A stretch of 64,000 nt of DNA from Roseiarcus sp963774195 (GTDB taxonomy: Bacteria > Pseudomonadota > Alphaproteobacteria > Rhizobiales > Beijerinckiaceae), in assembly GCA_963774195.1 (NCBI GenBank), contig CAVZDY010000006.1, forward strand, positions 265,974 through 329,973. Reading direction: 5' to 3'. This document shows, one piece after another, positions 34,174 through 43,419 of the stretch. Positions within the stretch are counted from its first letter, which is position 1. Every line of letters begins with the position of its first letter. A program made the translations under genes and the position numbers. Below the pieces are notes generated by a model that saw only the letters and a program-made list of their open reading frames with translations, searched no databases and was not told the origin of the DNA.

Positions 34174-34842
34174 ATGGCGCTGGCAATCAACGACTTCGCC
34201 CCTGATTTCGAGGCCGAGACGACCGAGGGCCGGATCAAGTTCCATGACTGGATCGGCGACCAGTGGGCGGTCCTCTTCTCGCATCCCAAGGACTTCACGC
34301 CCGTCTGCACCACCGAACTCGGCTATATGGCGAAGATCAAGCCGGAGTTCGACAAGCGCGGCGTCAAGATCATCGGTTTGTCGGTCGATCCCGCCGACCG
34401 GCACACCGCTTGGGCGAGCGATATCAAGGAGACCCAGGGTTTCGAGCCCAACTATCCGATGATCGCCGACATCGACTACAACGTGTCGAAGCTCTACGGG
34501 ATGCTGCCCGCTCCGGTGTCGGGCGATCCAACCCTGCGCACCCCGGCCGACAATCAGACCGTGCGCAATGTCTTCGTCGTCGGACCCGACAAGCGGGTCA
34601 AGCTGATCCTGGTCTATCCGATGACCACTGGCCGCAACTTCGACGAGGTGCTGCGCGTGATCAACTCGCTGCAGCTCACCGCCAAATTCAAGGTGGCGAC
34701 GCCGGCCAACTGGCAGAAAGGCGAGGACGTCATCATCTCGGGCTCGGTGAGCGACGAGGAGGCGCGCAAGACCTACCCGCAAGGCTGGCTGTCGCCCAAG
34801 CCCTACATTCGCATCGTGCCGCAGCCTGGGCCGCAGGAATAA
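34174..34842 (+). CDS. 1-Cys peroxiredoxin (Prx6 type)
   Basis: A 222-residue peroxidase with peroxidatic Cys45 in the motif FTPVCTTELG, preceded by LFSHPKDF, and the extended C-terminal domain of the Prx6 group (RVINSLQLTAKFKVATPANW, then a GWLSPKPYIR tail). No resolving cysteine is seen, so an outside reductant is used. GAGGAG precedes the ATG. It stands as a single gene after the AraC regulator. It detoxifies hydrogen and organic peroxides in the cytoplasm. Confidence 0.95.
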   Translation: MALAINDFAPDFEAETTEGRIKFHDWIGDQWAVLFSHPKDFTPVCTTELGYMAKIKPEFDKRGVKIIGLSVDPADRHTAWASDIKETQGFEPNYPMIADIDYNVSKLYGMLPAPVSGDPTLRTPADNQTVRNVFVVGPDKRVKLILVYPMTTGRNFDEVLRVINSLQLTAKFKVATPANWQKGEDVIISGSVSDEEARKTYPQGWLSPKPYIRIVPQPGPQE

Positions 34843-35148
34843 GCGGCCGCGCGGAACCAAGGTCTTAATGGGTGGCGCTGAACGCCGCGCTGCTGGGCGG
34901 CGCGTGGCCATGGGCCTTGCTACCGTCTGCATGTTGGTTTATGCGGCGCCGACAACCGCCGTGGGCCTTCCCTTTTAACTCCTGGATGCCCGCTGTCGCG
35001 GGCATGACAGCGGCGCCGCGGGGGCAAAGGCAAAGGCCGGTTCAATCAAAAAGCAGAAGGATCCAGGACGCGCTAGCAGGTGCGGCGCAATGTCGCGAGG
35101 CGAGGTGCAGGTGGCCGCTACACCCTAGCCGCAACGACTTCCTCGATG
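34843..35148. other. Intergenic region with a REP-like palindrome
   Basis: No gene is supported. A perfect palindrome TGCCCGC-TGTC-GCGGGCA (34987-35004) lies within CTGGATGCCCGC...GGGCATGACAG (34983-35010). This is the best-preserved copy of a small repeat family also seen at 31881-31910 and, in variant form, inside 14074-14290. Confidence 0.55.
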
Positions 35149-35367
35149 TCAGGAGGGAGCAAAAACCAGCCGGGCGGAGTTGACGCCCATCAGCACCACC
35201 AGCTTACCGGCTTGGTCGGTCACGCGAATCTGACCGCCTCTCTCGCCCACGTTCCAGGCGAGCTTGCCCAGTTTGGCCCACAAACTCTGAGACGCTTCCA
35301 CGTCAACCGGATAACTCGCCGCAACCTTATGATCCTTGGTCAGTATATTGACGTGGTAGGTCGCCAT
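35149..35367 (-). CDS. Small conserved-type hypothetical protein
   Basis: A 72-residue protein, not recognised. It reads as a compact beta-rich domain (YHVNILTKDHKVAASYPVDV; GGQIRVTDQAGKLVVLMGVN) without signal or membrane segment. GAGGGGG lies five bases before the ATG, and the codon use is like that of its neighbours, so it is probably a real gene. Its stop is 306 bases after the convergent peroxiredoxin; no operon partner is evident. Confidence 0.65.
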   Translation of the reverse strand: MATYHVNILTKDHKVAASYPVDVEASQSLWAKLGKLAWNVGERGGQIRVTDQAGKLVVLMGVNSARLVFAPS

Positions 35368-35542
35368 GCGTCCCCCTCGTGTTTGATTTCGCCGATTGGC
35401 CCGCCGCCGGGTCTCAACCGTTAACGTGAGGGGGAACGATGGGTTCCCGACCGTCCTTAAGTTTTTGCCCGCTCAGGCCGCCGCTAGGCAAATCACCAGG
35501 GGGAGTACCCCATAAGCGCCGGCTCAGCGGGATTACGGCGTT

Positions 35543-36837
35543 CTATCTCCCCCCGCCGCCCGGGGATGTCGCCTCTTCCCCGATCAGCAGTGCGCCGAAC
35601 CGAGCCTTGCGAAGCAAGATCGCCGCGCCGAGCGTCGCGAGCAGAACGCCGAGGAAAACGATCGACGCCTTGACGACCGCCGGCAACGGAGCGCCCATCA
35701 GCGCAAATTGCATCCACACCAACGGCGCGTAATGCAGCACATAGATGCCAAGCGCGTTGCGTGAGAGGAGGTCGAGCAATGGGAAATGGCCGGCGCAGAA
35801 ACGCATTCCGATCGCCAACATGAAGAAGACGCCGCAAGCGCAAGCGAAAGCATAGCTCACCGCCGCGAGGAACCGCATCGGCCATGGAGCGAAGTCCGGC
35901 CGGAACATTGTCATCGCGGCAAGCCCCAGCCATAGAAAGAGCGCAAGGATCGAGGCCGCAGCCACGGCGCGCCAGCGGGAGGCGAGAGCGCCATCGGGCG
36001 CGAGCAGGCCGCGCTCGAGGCCGTGGCGGCTAACCGCGACGCCGGCGGCGAAATAGACCGCGTCGATCAGGGGCCGCGAATATTGAAAGGCGAACGGGCC
36101 GGATCGAAACCAACCCCAAGGGTTGAACGCGAGCGCGAGGGGCACGTAGCCGCAAGCGCCCGCCACGGCCACGCAAAGGAAAAAGCGGCCCGGCCGAGCC
36201 TTCGCGCCTTCGGCGAGCCGTCCGAGCGCATGGAACCCGCGAGGGGCGAAGCGAAAAATGAGAGCCGCGACGATCGAGAAGGTGAGCAGCAGCCAAAGGA
36301 ACCAAGTCGGCCCGTTGGGAAGGAAAGGCAAAGCGAGGTAGGCGTGCGCATAGGCGCGCAATGAAGGATCGGGCGCGATCGTCCGATAGGCGGGATAGAG
36401 GGCGATCGGCATCAGGACGAAGACGCTGAAGAGAAATGGCGCCCCGAGCCGAAGCGCCCGCTCTTTGGCGAAGCGCCAGCTGCCTTTGCGCGCGAACTCG
36501 GCGCGACGAACACACCCGAGAGGAAGAACATCAACGCCATCACGTGAACGTCTTCCCACGCGCAATAGAAATCGAAGCCCCACCAGCGCTGGCTATCGAC
36601 GATCGGAAAGGCCACCCACTGGAACGGCGGCTGATCGAAAGAGGATGCGGGGCCGGTCGTCGAACCGAGATAGGCGAGACAGCCGTGAAAGGAGATCAGG
36701 ATGAGGATGAATAGCCCGCGCAGATTGCGTAAGGCGAGGCAGGTCGCCGGATAGGGCGGCAGTTCCACCGAACGCAGTTGCACAGGGGCGCGCGTCGCTG
36801 AGCGCGGGCGCGATTTCTGCTCTAGTAGGATCGTCAA
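35543..36837 (-). pseudogene. Acyltransferase-3 family membrane protein, frameshifted
   Basis: The family's start is in one frame (LRGLFILILISFHGCLAYLG, then MALMFFLSGVFVAPS) and the rest in another (FARKGSWRFAKERALRLGAP followed by about nine membrane helices and LLSRNALGIYVLHYAPLVW). The switch is at about 36498, where one missing base after CCGAG would restore FVAPSFARKG. The intact protein would be about 430 residues and would acylate an envelope sugar or lipid. The conserved His of the N-terminal motif (SFHG) remains. Either true decay or a base-call error. Confidence 0.85.
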
Positions 36838-37116
36838 GCGCCGCCCTCCTCAACACAGAAGGACAGAGCCTAGGAGCGGGGCCAGACCGGCGATAGCCTC
36901 GGAAATCCCTTATGCGGCAGAGGGTTCGTACTCGCAGCACTTAATGCATGCGCCGTCGATGCGGGCGCTGCGTAGCAATCCACTGGCGCCGGCGATGCAA
37001 GCGGATCCACGGATCGCTTCGTCGCTGCGTTCCTCGCGATGACGGTGAGGTCTTTGCGGCGAGCGCTGGAGCGAAAATGAGGACAGCGGTTTTTCGCGCA
37101 GCGGCGCCCGAGTTCG
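36838..37116. other. Intergenic region with REP-like repeats
   Basis: No gene. AGCAATCCACTGGCGCC (from about 36974) and GGATCGCTTCGTCGCTGCG followed by TTCCTCGCGATGACGG (to about 37045) belong to the same repeat family as the sequence split by the IS110 element near 12300 and 13925. Confidence 0.5.
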
Positions 37117-37680
37117 CTATTGCGCCAGCAAGCGCGAAACCCAATCGGATACGGCGTCGCCGCTGCTCATGTCAGGCTGCGTCAGGCCGTCGATCATGAA
37201 GGTCGGCGACACATGGATGCCGTTCTGGCGCACATATTTGCAGTGCCGCTTGATTTCGCGATCCAGGTCTGGGATCGCGAAGGCGTCGGCGAGGCGCAAG
37301 CCGCTATAGGCCTCCAGCCGCGCGATGATGTCGTTGGGCGTGGCGTCCAGGTTCGGTCCGCCGCAATGGCGCGTGAATTCGAATTCCTCGCGATGAGCCG
37401 CAACGACCTTCATGACGGCTTTTGCCGCCTCCTTGCCTCCCGGCAACGTGGACGCCGCCAATATGCAACGCACGATCACGCCGGAATACAGGTGCCACGG
37501 CTGCGACTGCAGACTGATCTTGATGGTGATCCGGTCTTCTCCGGCCAATTTCAACGTCTCGTCGATCTTGCCAAAAGCCTTCACCGAGTATGGGCAGGTC
37601 GGCTCGAGAAACATTTCGAACAGGCGCGGCCCGCGCCCCCAGCTCAAAGGATCAGCCTTCCACGTCGCCGTCTGGCTCAT
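37117..37680 (-). CDS. DsbA-like thioredoxin-fold protein with a single cysteine
   Basis: A 187-residue protein with MFLEPTCPYSVKAFGKIDE, a CPYS version of the CxxC motif lacking the second cysteine, a helical insert (about 70-150) as in DsbA/2-hydroxychromene-isomerase-like proteins, and the cis-proline segment HVSPTFMIDG. There is no signal peptide, so it is cytoplasmic. Without the second cysteine, disulfide exchange would need another mechanism, such as glutathione. It lies next to the ackA pseudogene but not coupled to it. Confidence 0.8.
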   Translation of the reverse strand: MSQTATWKADPLSWGRGPRLFEMFLEPTCPYSVKAFGKIDETLKLAGEDRITIKISLQSQPWHLYSGVIVRCILAASTLPGGKEAAKAVMKVVAAHREEFEFTRHCGGPNLDATPNDIIARLEAYSGLRLADAFAIPDLDREIKRHCKYVRQNGIHVSPTFMIDGLTQPDMSSGDAVSDWVSRLLAQ

Positions 37681-37811
37681 TCAATCTATCCCATATGCGA
37701 GACACCCGATGTGATGTCGCGTGCGCAGGTGGGATTGCACAGGATTTTCTCTGCGCGCAAGCCGACTGCGCAGCCTCGCCCGAACAAGGATGTGATCGTC
37801 ACCCGGCGGCT

Positions 37812-38604
37812 CTATCCCAGTACGCTCAGCGCCTCGTCGGCGATGGTCTCCTCTTCGTCGGTCGGAATGACGAAGAGCGCGATCTTGCTCTCGGCTTCGG
37901 CGCGCCGTCGAGCGTCGAGAAGCCCATGGTCGTGTCGCGGCTCAATCCGCCCTCGAGCGCGCAGAGACTGGCCCCGCTGCCGAGGTGCGCGACGACGGGC
38001 CGGCCCTTGGCGATTTCCGGCGCCAGCCGCATCAATTGCCCGGCGACATATTTGTAGGAAAGGCCATGAAAGCCGTAACGCTTGACCCCTTCGTCGAACA
38101 GCCGCCGCGGCAAGGCGAAGCGGCGGACGAGATCGCTCTGGCTGCGATGAAAGGCGGTGTCGAACGATGCGACCTGAGGCGTCTGCGGCCGAGCACGTCT
38201 GATCGCCTGGATCAACTGGATGCTTTGTGGTTGATGCAGCGGGGCGAGCGGCGTCAGCGCGATGATCGCCGCCAATGTTTCGTCGTCGATCAAGATCGGG
38301 CCGGCGAAGCGATCGCCGCCATGGACGACGCGACGGCCGATCGCAACGAGGTCCTGGAAGGCAAAATGATCGGCGAGCCAGCCGAGCGTCTCGTCGACGA
38401 CGTCGTGGAAGTCGTCATCCGTCGCCTTGAGCGGATAGTCGGCGCTTTTCGGCCCCTCGCCGACGTGGAGCGTAAGCGGCCGGCGCCGCAGGTCGATCGA
38501 GCCGCGCCCGATCCTCCGCGCGCTGGCGGCCTGCGTTCGTAAATTGCGAGTTTGATGCTCGACGAGCCGGGATTGAGGGCGAGAAGCAGATTTTCGCGCG
38601 ACAT
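37812..38604 (-). pseudogene. ackA: Acetate kinase, frameshifted and internally deleted
   Basis: The N-terminal MSRENLLLALNPGSSSIKLA is in one frame, then the frame changes near 38521-38540 to give LTLHVGEGPKSADYPL, HRVVHGG (as RRVVHGGDRF), FDTAFHRSQ, YGFHGLSYKYV and AHLGSGASLCALEGGLSRDT. After TMGFSTLDG the centre of the C-terminal half is missing, and the gene resumes in a third frame as LDARRRAEAE then ESKIALFVIPTDEE and stops at 37812. It cannot make active enzyme. Start ATG 38604 follows GAAGGGG. Confidence 0.85.
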
Positions 38605-39164
38605 CGGCATAGCCCCTTCGGGCTTTCACGAGCGTTGCGAAGGCCGCCAACGCGAGCCATAGCGCCGGACGAAGGACGAAGACCATACGCTATTCCGAAC
38701 CAGCCGGAAAAGTGCAGGCGCGAGCGGCGAAGCGTCGGCAGATCAAACGCGTAAGTTGGAGATAGTGGCCTACGCAGTCCGCGTGAACTGGTCTCCCCCG
38801 GGGGGTTCCCTCCAAGCAGGGAAAACAATAGGGAAAGTGAACGAGAAGTTCGAGAGCACTCTCTTTTTCTGTGAGCAAATATCACGCCGAGATATCAAAC
38901 AGTTGACCGCAGCGCCGCTGACGCTCGCCGCCGGAAATTGCTTGGAATTGAAAATCAGGGCTGATTTGGCGCGCGATTTCCGCTAAAGGAGTGTCACGGC
39001 CCTGTGCGGTATTGGCCGACGGAGCCGTTCCTTGGCGCGAGGAAGAGGAGGCGGATATGCAATCAATTCGACATATCCGAAGCTCCCTCTGGCGCCCCCT
39101 CGAGCGTTTTATGATGCGCTCGGCTGACCCGGCGGCGTCCGACTTCCGTTGAACCGCGTCCGGT
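38605..39164. other. Intergenic region, no gene supported
   Basis: Short frames of up to 76 codons (for example 38756-38986, plus strand) lack ribosome sites and family similarity. A CCCCCGGGGG palindrome occurs near 38793. Base composition falls to more AT than the flanks around 38820-38990. Confidence 0.5.
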
Positions 39165-39193
39165 CCGACGTCCGTAAAATTCCGAGACGTCGG
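39165..39193. promoter_or_regulatory. Perfect dyad upstream of the ABC exporter
   Basis: CCGACGTC (39165-39172) and GACGTCGG (39186-39193) are perfect inverted arms around a 13-base spacer, 84 bases before the exporter ATG at 39277. A 29-base dyad with a 21-base centre-to-centre repeat is typical of a dimeric repressor site. No regulator gene is adjacent. Confidence 0.4.
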
Positions 39194-39276
39194 CCCTTTT
39201 GCTTCTCCATTTCGTCCCGTCGTTAGACCCGCGCCGTCCCTTTCTCAGGGCCGCGATCGCCAGCGGACATCGCATC

Positions 39277-41109
39277 ATGTTTCGTTTTTTCGAGACCCGC
39301 ATAGATCCCTTCCGCGAGCACCCCGACGCGATGCCGCCGGCGTCGCTGGTCAGTTATTACTGGCGCTTTTGCGGTCAGGTCTGGCCCTATTTCGCCGCGC
39401 TGATGGCGATCGGCCTCGTCGTGTCGCTGATCGAGGTGCAAATCCTGCGCTTCGTCGGCGCGCTAGTCGACATCCTGCGCGCGACCAAGCCAGCCGATGT
39501 CTGGCGGGACCACGGGCGCGAGTTCATCGGGATGGGTCTGCTGGTGTTGTTCGGGCGCCCGCTCGCCGCGCTGATGCACGATCTCGCGGTTCAGCAAACG
39601 ATCATGCCCGGGACCACCAACATGATCCGCTGGCAGACGCACCGCTACGTGTTGCGCCAGTCGGTCGCCTATTTCGCCAATGACTTCGCTGGCCGGATCG
39701 CTTCGAACATCGTCCAGGCGGCCCCGGGCCTTACGGACTCGGTGGTGCAGATCATCGACGCCTTGTGGTTCGTCGGCATTTTTGCGGTCAGTTCGCTGGT
39801 GATCTTCATCGGCCTGGATTGGCGGCTGGGACTGCCGCTGGGTTTGTGGATCTGTGGCTATGTCGCGGCGCTCGGCTGTTTCGTGCCGCGCATCCGCACC
39901 CGCTCCCAGCAGTTGTCGCATGCGCGCGCGATTCTGACCGGCCGGATCGTCGACAGCTACGCCAATATCCAGACGGTGAAGCTGTTCGGCCATATCGCCC
40001 GCGAGGACGAGCACGCGCGCGACGCGCTGGCGGACCACCAATCGCAATTCCTCGCACAGAACCGCTACATCACGCTGTTGAACCTCACGGTCTCGAGCCT
40101 CAACAGCCTGCTGCTCGCGGTCGCCGGATCGCTCGCGGTCTGGCTGTGGATGCATGGGGGCATCACGGTGGGCGACATCGCGATTGCGAGCGGCCTCGCG
40201 CTGCGCGTTGTGACCATGTCAAGCTGGGTGATGTGGACCTCGATCGGCGTCTTCCAGAACGTCGGTCAGGTGCAGGAGGCGATCCGGACGGTCAGCGTGC
40301 CGCAGGCGCTGGTCGATCGCCCTGACGCTGCGCCGCTGACCGCGGCGCGCGGCGCGATCACGTTCGAGCGCGTGCGCTTCTATTATGGCAAGGGCGCGGG
40401 CGTGTTCGACGATCTCTCGTTCACGATTCAACCCGGCGAGAAGGTCGGGCTGGTCGGGCGCTCGGGCGCGGGGAAATCGACGCTGGTCAACCTGCTGCTG
40501 CGCTTCCACGACGTCGAGGGCGGCCGCATCCTGATTGACGGCCAGGATGTCGCGCAGGTGTCGCAAGATAGCCTGCGGCGACGGATCGGCATGGTGACGC
40601 AGGACACGTCGTTGCTGCATCGCTCCATCGCCGAGAACATCCTCTACGGCCGCCCCGAGGCGAGCCGCGACGAGATGGTCCTTGCGGCGAGGCAGGCGCA
40701 TGTCGAGGCGTTCGTCAGCGATCTCGTCGATCCCGACGGGCGGACCGGCTACGACACGATGGTTGGCGAGCGCGGCGTGAAGCTGTCGGGCGGTCAACGC
40801 CAGCGGATCGCGATCGCGCGCGTGCTGCTGAAGAACGCGCCGATCCTGGTGCTCGACGAGGCGACCTCGGCGCTGGATTCCGAGGTCGAGGCGGCGATTC
40901 AGGAGAGTTTGCAAACGCTGATGCGCGACAAGACCGTGATCGCGATCGCGCATCGGCTGTCCACCATCGCGGCGATGGACCGGCTGATCGTGCTCGAGGC
41001 CGGGCGCATCATCGAGATGGGCTCGCACCGCGAGTTGCTCGCGCGCGACGGCGTCTACGCGGCGCTATGGCGACGGCAGTCGGGCGGGTTCCTCGCGGCG
41101 GCAGAGTGA
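39277..41109 (+). CDS. ABC exporter, fused permease and ATPase
   Basis: A 610-residue half-transporter: a membrane domain with about six helices (residues about 20-320) fused to an ATPase. The Walker A motif is GRSGAGKSTL, the signature LSGGQRQRIAIAR, Walker B ILVLDEATSALDSE and the switch AIAHRLSTIA. It works as a dimer to export a lipid, drug or peptide; the cargo is unknown. The start ATG 39277 (MFRFFETR) is preferred over a longer frame from 39199. A perfect dyad lies upstream. The polyamine-transporter remnants that follow are not related. Confidence 0.94.
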   Translation: MFRFFETRIDPFREHPDAMPPASLVSYYWRFCGQVWPYFAALMAIGLVVSLIEVQILRFVGALVDILRATKPADVWRDHGREFIGMGLLVLFGRPLAALMHDLAVQQTIMPGTTNMIRWQTHRYVLRQSVAYFANDFAGRIASNIVQAAPGLTDSVVQIIDALWFVGIFAVSSLVIFIGLDWRLGLPLGLWICGYVAALGCFVPRIRTRSQQLSHARAILTGRIVDSYANIQTVKLFGHIAREDEHARDALADHQSQFLAQNRYITLLNLTVSSLNSLLLAVAGSLAVWLWMHGGITVGDIAIASGLALRVVTMSSWVMWTSIGVFQNVGQVQEAIRTVSVPQALVDRPDAAPLTAARGAITFERVRFYYGKGAGVFDDLSFTIQPGEKVGLVGRSGAGKSTLVNLLLRFHDVEGGRILIDGQDVAQVSQDSLRRRIGMVTQDTSLLHRSIAENILYGRPEASRDEMVLAARQAHVEAFVSDLVDPDGRTGYDTMVGERGVKLSGGQRQRIAIARVLLKNAPILVLDEATSALDSEVEAAIQESLQTLMRDKTVIAIAHRLSTIAAMDRLIVLEAGRIIEMGSHRELLARDGVYAALWRRQSGGFLAAAE

Positions 41110-41267
41110 GTTCTGGTCACGGCCATCTGAAACATTCGGGCAAGGCCATCGCCCCTCGCCGATTTATAGGTCAGGTCTCGCACACCGTTCTCCGACAGGC
41201 CAACCAGCTTGGCGCGGCGGTTTCCCGCTCGCATCCGCTATCATCTATGATCCGTGGCGAGGCATAG

Positions 41268-41789
41268 GAAATCACCGCCAAAACTTTCTTCGGCGGCGTG
41301 GGTCTTCTCGACACGGACGAGGAAATCATGAAGGCGATAGGCAAACTCGCCGAACTGAAGCCCAACGTCCGGCTTTGGTACAGGGACGAGGGCCAGTTCG
41401 AGCAAGCCCTCAAGTCGGGCGAGATCCCAATGGGTCAATATTACCATGACGTGACCGGGCTTGCGGCGAAGGACGGCTTCCCAGTGCGCTCCACCATGCC
41501 CAAGGAAGGCGGCGTTCAGGACTCCGGCAGTTGGGCGATCACCAAGGCGTCGAAGGCGGCCGACCTCGGATGTGTCTTCATCGACTACATGTCGCAACCA
41601 TCGATCCAGGCCCTCTTGTCCCGCAAGGTTGGCGCCTCGCCGACGGTCCCGCGGCAACTGACCGATCTGACGGACGCCGAGTTCAACGCCATCTCATCGA
41701 GCATCGAGCCGATCACGCCGCGGTACGACATCTACGCCGCAAAGCCGGAGTTCCTGGACCAGAAGTGGACTGAGATGGTTGCGGGATAA
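41268..41789 (+). pseudogene. Polyamine-type ABC substrate-binding protein, N-terminus lost
   Basis: About 174 codons in frame after a TAG at 41265: ITAKTFFGGVGLLDTDEEI, WYRDEGQFEQALKSGEIPMG, YYHDVTGLAAKDGFPV, DSGSWAITKASKAADLGCVF and a C-terminal KPEFLDQKWTEMVAG. This is the C-terminal half of a PotD-like periplasmic binding protein; the signal peptide and first domain are gone, so it cannot be exported. It is followed by a permease fragment. Confidence 0.8.
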
Positions 41790-41874
41790 TCCGGCTGAAG
41801 CGGTGATCGCTACGTCTCGTATGGTTTTCCCGGTCCAGACCGTTCGTGTCGAAGACGCCGGCATCGACGGTTTG

Positions 41875-41902
41875 GGCCCGGGGAAAGCGCCTTTCCCGGG
41901 CC
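41875..41902. other. Long GC hairpin between the transporter remnants
   Basis: GGCCCGGGGAAAG and CCTTTCCCGGGCC pair with single-base bulges around a CG-type loop. There is no T tract. It lies within the scrambled stretch 41790-42021, which has no recognisable gene. Confidence 0.45.
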
Positions 41903-42021
41903 TATCCGTTCGACCATCGAACGCGTCGTTTGCGACCGGCGAGTTCGAGGCGATCGCGAGACAATGCGCCCCTCGCCGTCGAAGGCTCGAAACGCGGCGC
42001 CTGAGCGGCTGTTTTGCGAAG

Positions 42022-42378
42022 GTAATCGGGTTCGCCGCCATTGATCCCGCGATTCCCGAGGCGGCCGCCATGATGGGCGCCGACGATGGGACGATCATGC
42101 GGACCGTGACGCTCCCGCTCGTCGGCCCCTACATCGTCTCGGGTTTCGCCTTCGCCTTCGTGCTGTCGCTCAACGAGTACATCGTCGCCTATATGACGGT
42201 GGGCGTCACGGTCGAGACGCTGCCAATCAAGACCTTCAACGCGCTCCGCTACGGCTACACCCCGATAATGGCGTCGGCTTCGATCTTCTTCGTGCTCGTC
42301 GCCGCCGTGATCTTCGGGCTTATCGCCCGTTTCGGCGATCTTCCGAAGTTGCTCGGCGCATGGGCCCGCAATTCATGA
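42022..42378 (+). pseudogene. PotC-like ABC permease, C-terminal half only
   Basis: The tail of a binding-protein-dependent permease: the EAA loop IDPAIPEAAAMMGADDGTIM, then LPLVGPYIVSGFAFAFVLSL, NEYIVAYMTVG and LPIKTFNALRYGYTPIMASA. The first membrane helices are missing, and the 80 codons upstream in the same frame show no similarity. With the truncated binding protein it marks a polyamine-type importer that lost its ATPase, second permease and parts of these two genes. Confidence 0.8.
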
Positions 42379-42419
42379 GGACTCCCTTGCGCGACGTCGC
42401 GCGCGGTCCGAGCGGGACG

Positions 42420-43298
42420 CTACGCCGCGACGACCCGCTCGACGTTCCTTCTATGAACCTGTTCATAGGCGGGGTGATAGCCGACGATATCCGCCCGCAG
42501 ATCTTCGTCAATGAACGCCTTGAGGTCTCGACTTGCAAGCTCCGCGTCGTTCCGACTGCGGAGGAGATTCTGCACATATCGTCGGTTGGCGTCGATCAAG
42601 CCAAGCCCGTAGCCGCCCGCCCCGATCACCTCCGGCGATCCGTGACTGGGCAGAATGCGATCGACCCGTAAACCCGACAGACGATCGAGATCGACCAGAT
42701 GCTGTTCGAGGCGATCCGGTTCGGCAACATAGGTGATGGGATCCTCGAGCGTATCTCCTGCAAGCAGAAGTTGGCGCTCCGGCAAAAGGGCCACCGTTCC
42801 GTCGCGGCTGTGGATGTCGAATTGCAGCAGATCGACCGTGATGGCCCCGACCTGTAGGCGCAGCGCATCGTCGAACGAGCGGGTTGGCAGGACCAGAGGT
42901 CTAATGGGTGGATTGCCCGTCTCGAGCTTGGTCCGATTGTCCTCCAGGGCGCGCAAGGTCCGGGCGTTGGCGATGATCTCGCAATCCGCGAAGGCGGCAT
43001 TGCCGGCCACATGATCGGCGTGACAATGGCTGAGCGCGACGCGGATGGACTGGGCGCCCGCATCGACCAGCGTGCGCCGGATTAGGGCGGCGTGCTCAAG
43101 CGAGATATGCGTGTCCCAGACCAGCGCGTCACTACCTTGGACGATCGCATAGGAGCAGGCGCCGAGCGTATAGGCGCCATCATCGAGCCAGTTCGGCGCC
43201 TCGGACCACGCCCGGGACTCGCCGACACGCCCATCGTAGAAGGCAAACACGTCAGGCGCCGGCCGAAGCACCCGCATCGTCGCCCCGAGCTCCGCCAT
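42420..43298 (-). CDS. MBL-fold metallo-hydrolase
   Basis: A 292-residue metallo-beta-lactamase-fold enzyme. Metal ligands are in SHCHADHVAGN (HxHxDH), AGDTLED and LPSHGSPEV. The N-terminal lead is MAELGATMRVLRPAPDVF. It hydrolyses an unidentified ester, thioester or lactone. Start ATG 43298 has GAGGGG nine bases before it; the longer frame to 43658 overlaps the amidase. It appears intact, whereas its neighbours on both sides are broken. It was probably part of the same transporter/amidase catabolic cluster. Confidence 0.85.
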   Translation of the reverse strand: MAELGATMRVLRPAPDVFAFYDGRVGESRAWSEAPNWLDDGAYTLGACSYAIVQGSDALVWDTHISLEHAALIRRTLVDAGAQSIRVALSHCHADHVAGNAAFADCEIIANARTLRALEDNRTKLETGNPPIRPLVLPTRSFDDALRLQVGAITVDLLQFDIHSRDGTVALLPERQLLLAGDTLEDPITYVAEPDRLEQHLVDLDRLSGLRVDRILPSHGSPEVIGAGGYGLGLIDANRRYVQNLLRSRNDAELASRDLKAFIDEDLRADIVGYHPAYEQVHRRNVERVVAA

Positions 43299-43419
43299 GC
43301 CTTGTGTCCCCTCGCTTTTTTCATCGCTACTAACGACGATCGTCAATCCGAGGCAAGCGAGGCCCGTCCGGCATCCACCGCGACGACTGGATACGGGACG
43401 GAGATCTCTCTTCGCCTCG

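Noticed and set aside
38756..38986. 76-codon frame in the gap after ackA
   Set aside because: No ribosome site, no family similarity, and composition unlike neighbouring genes.
41779..42021. N-terminal part of the permease frame
   Set aside because: The frame is open but has no membrane helices or similarity until about 42022, so it is filler at a deletion joint.
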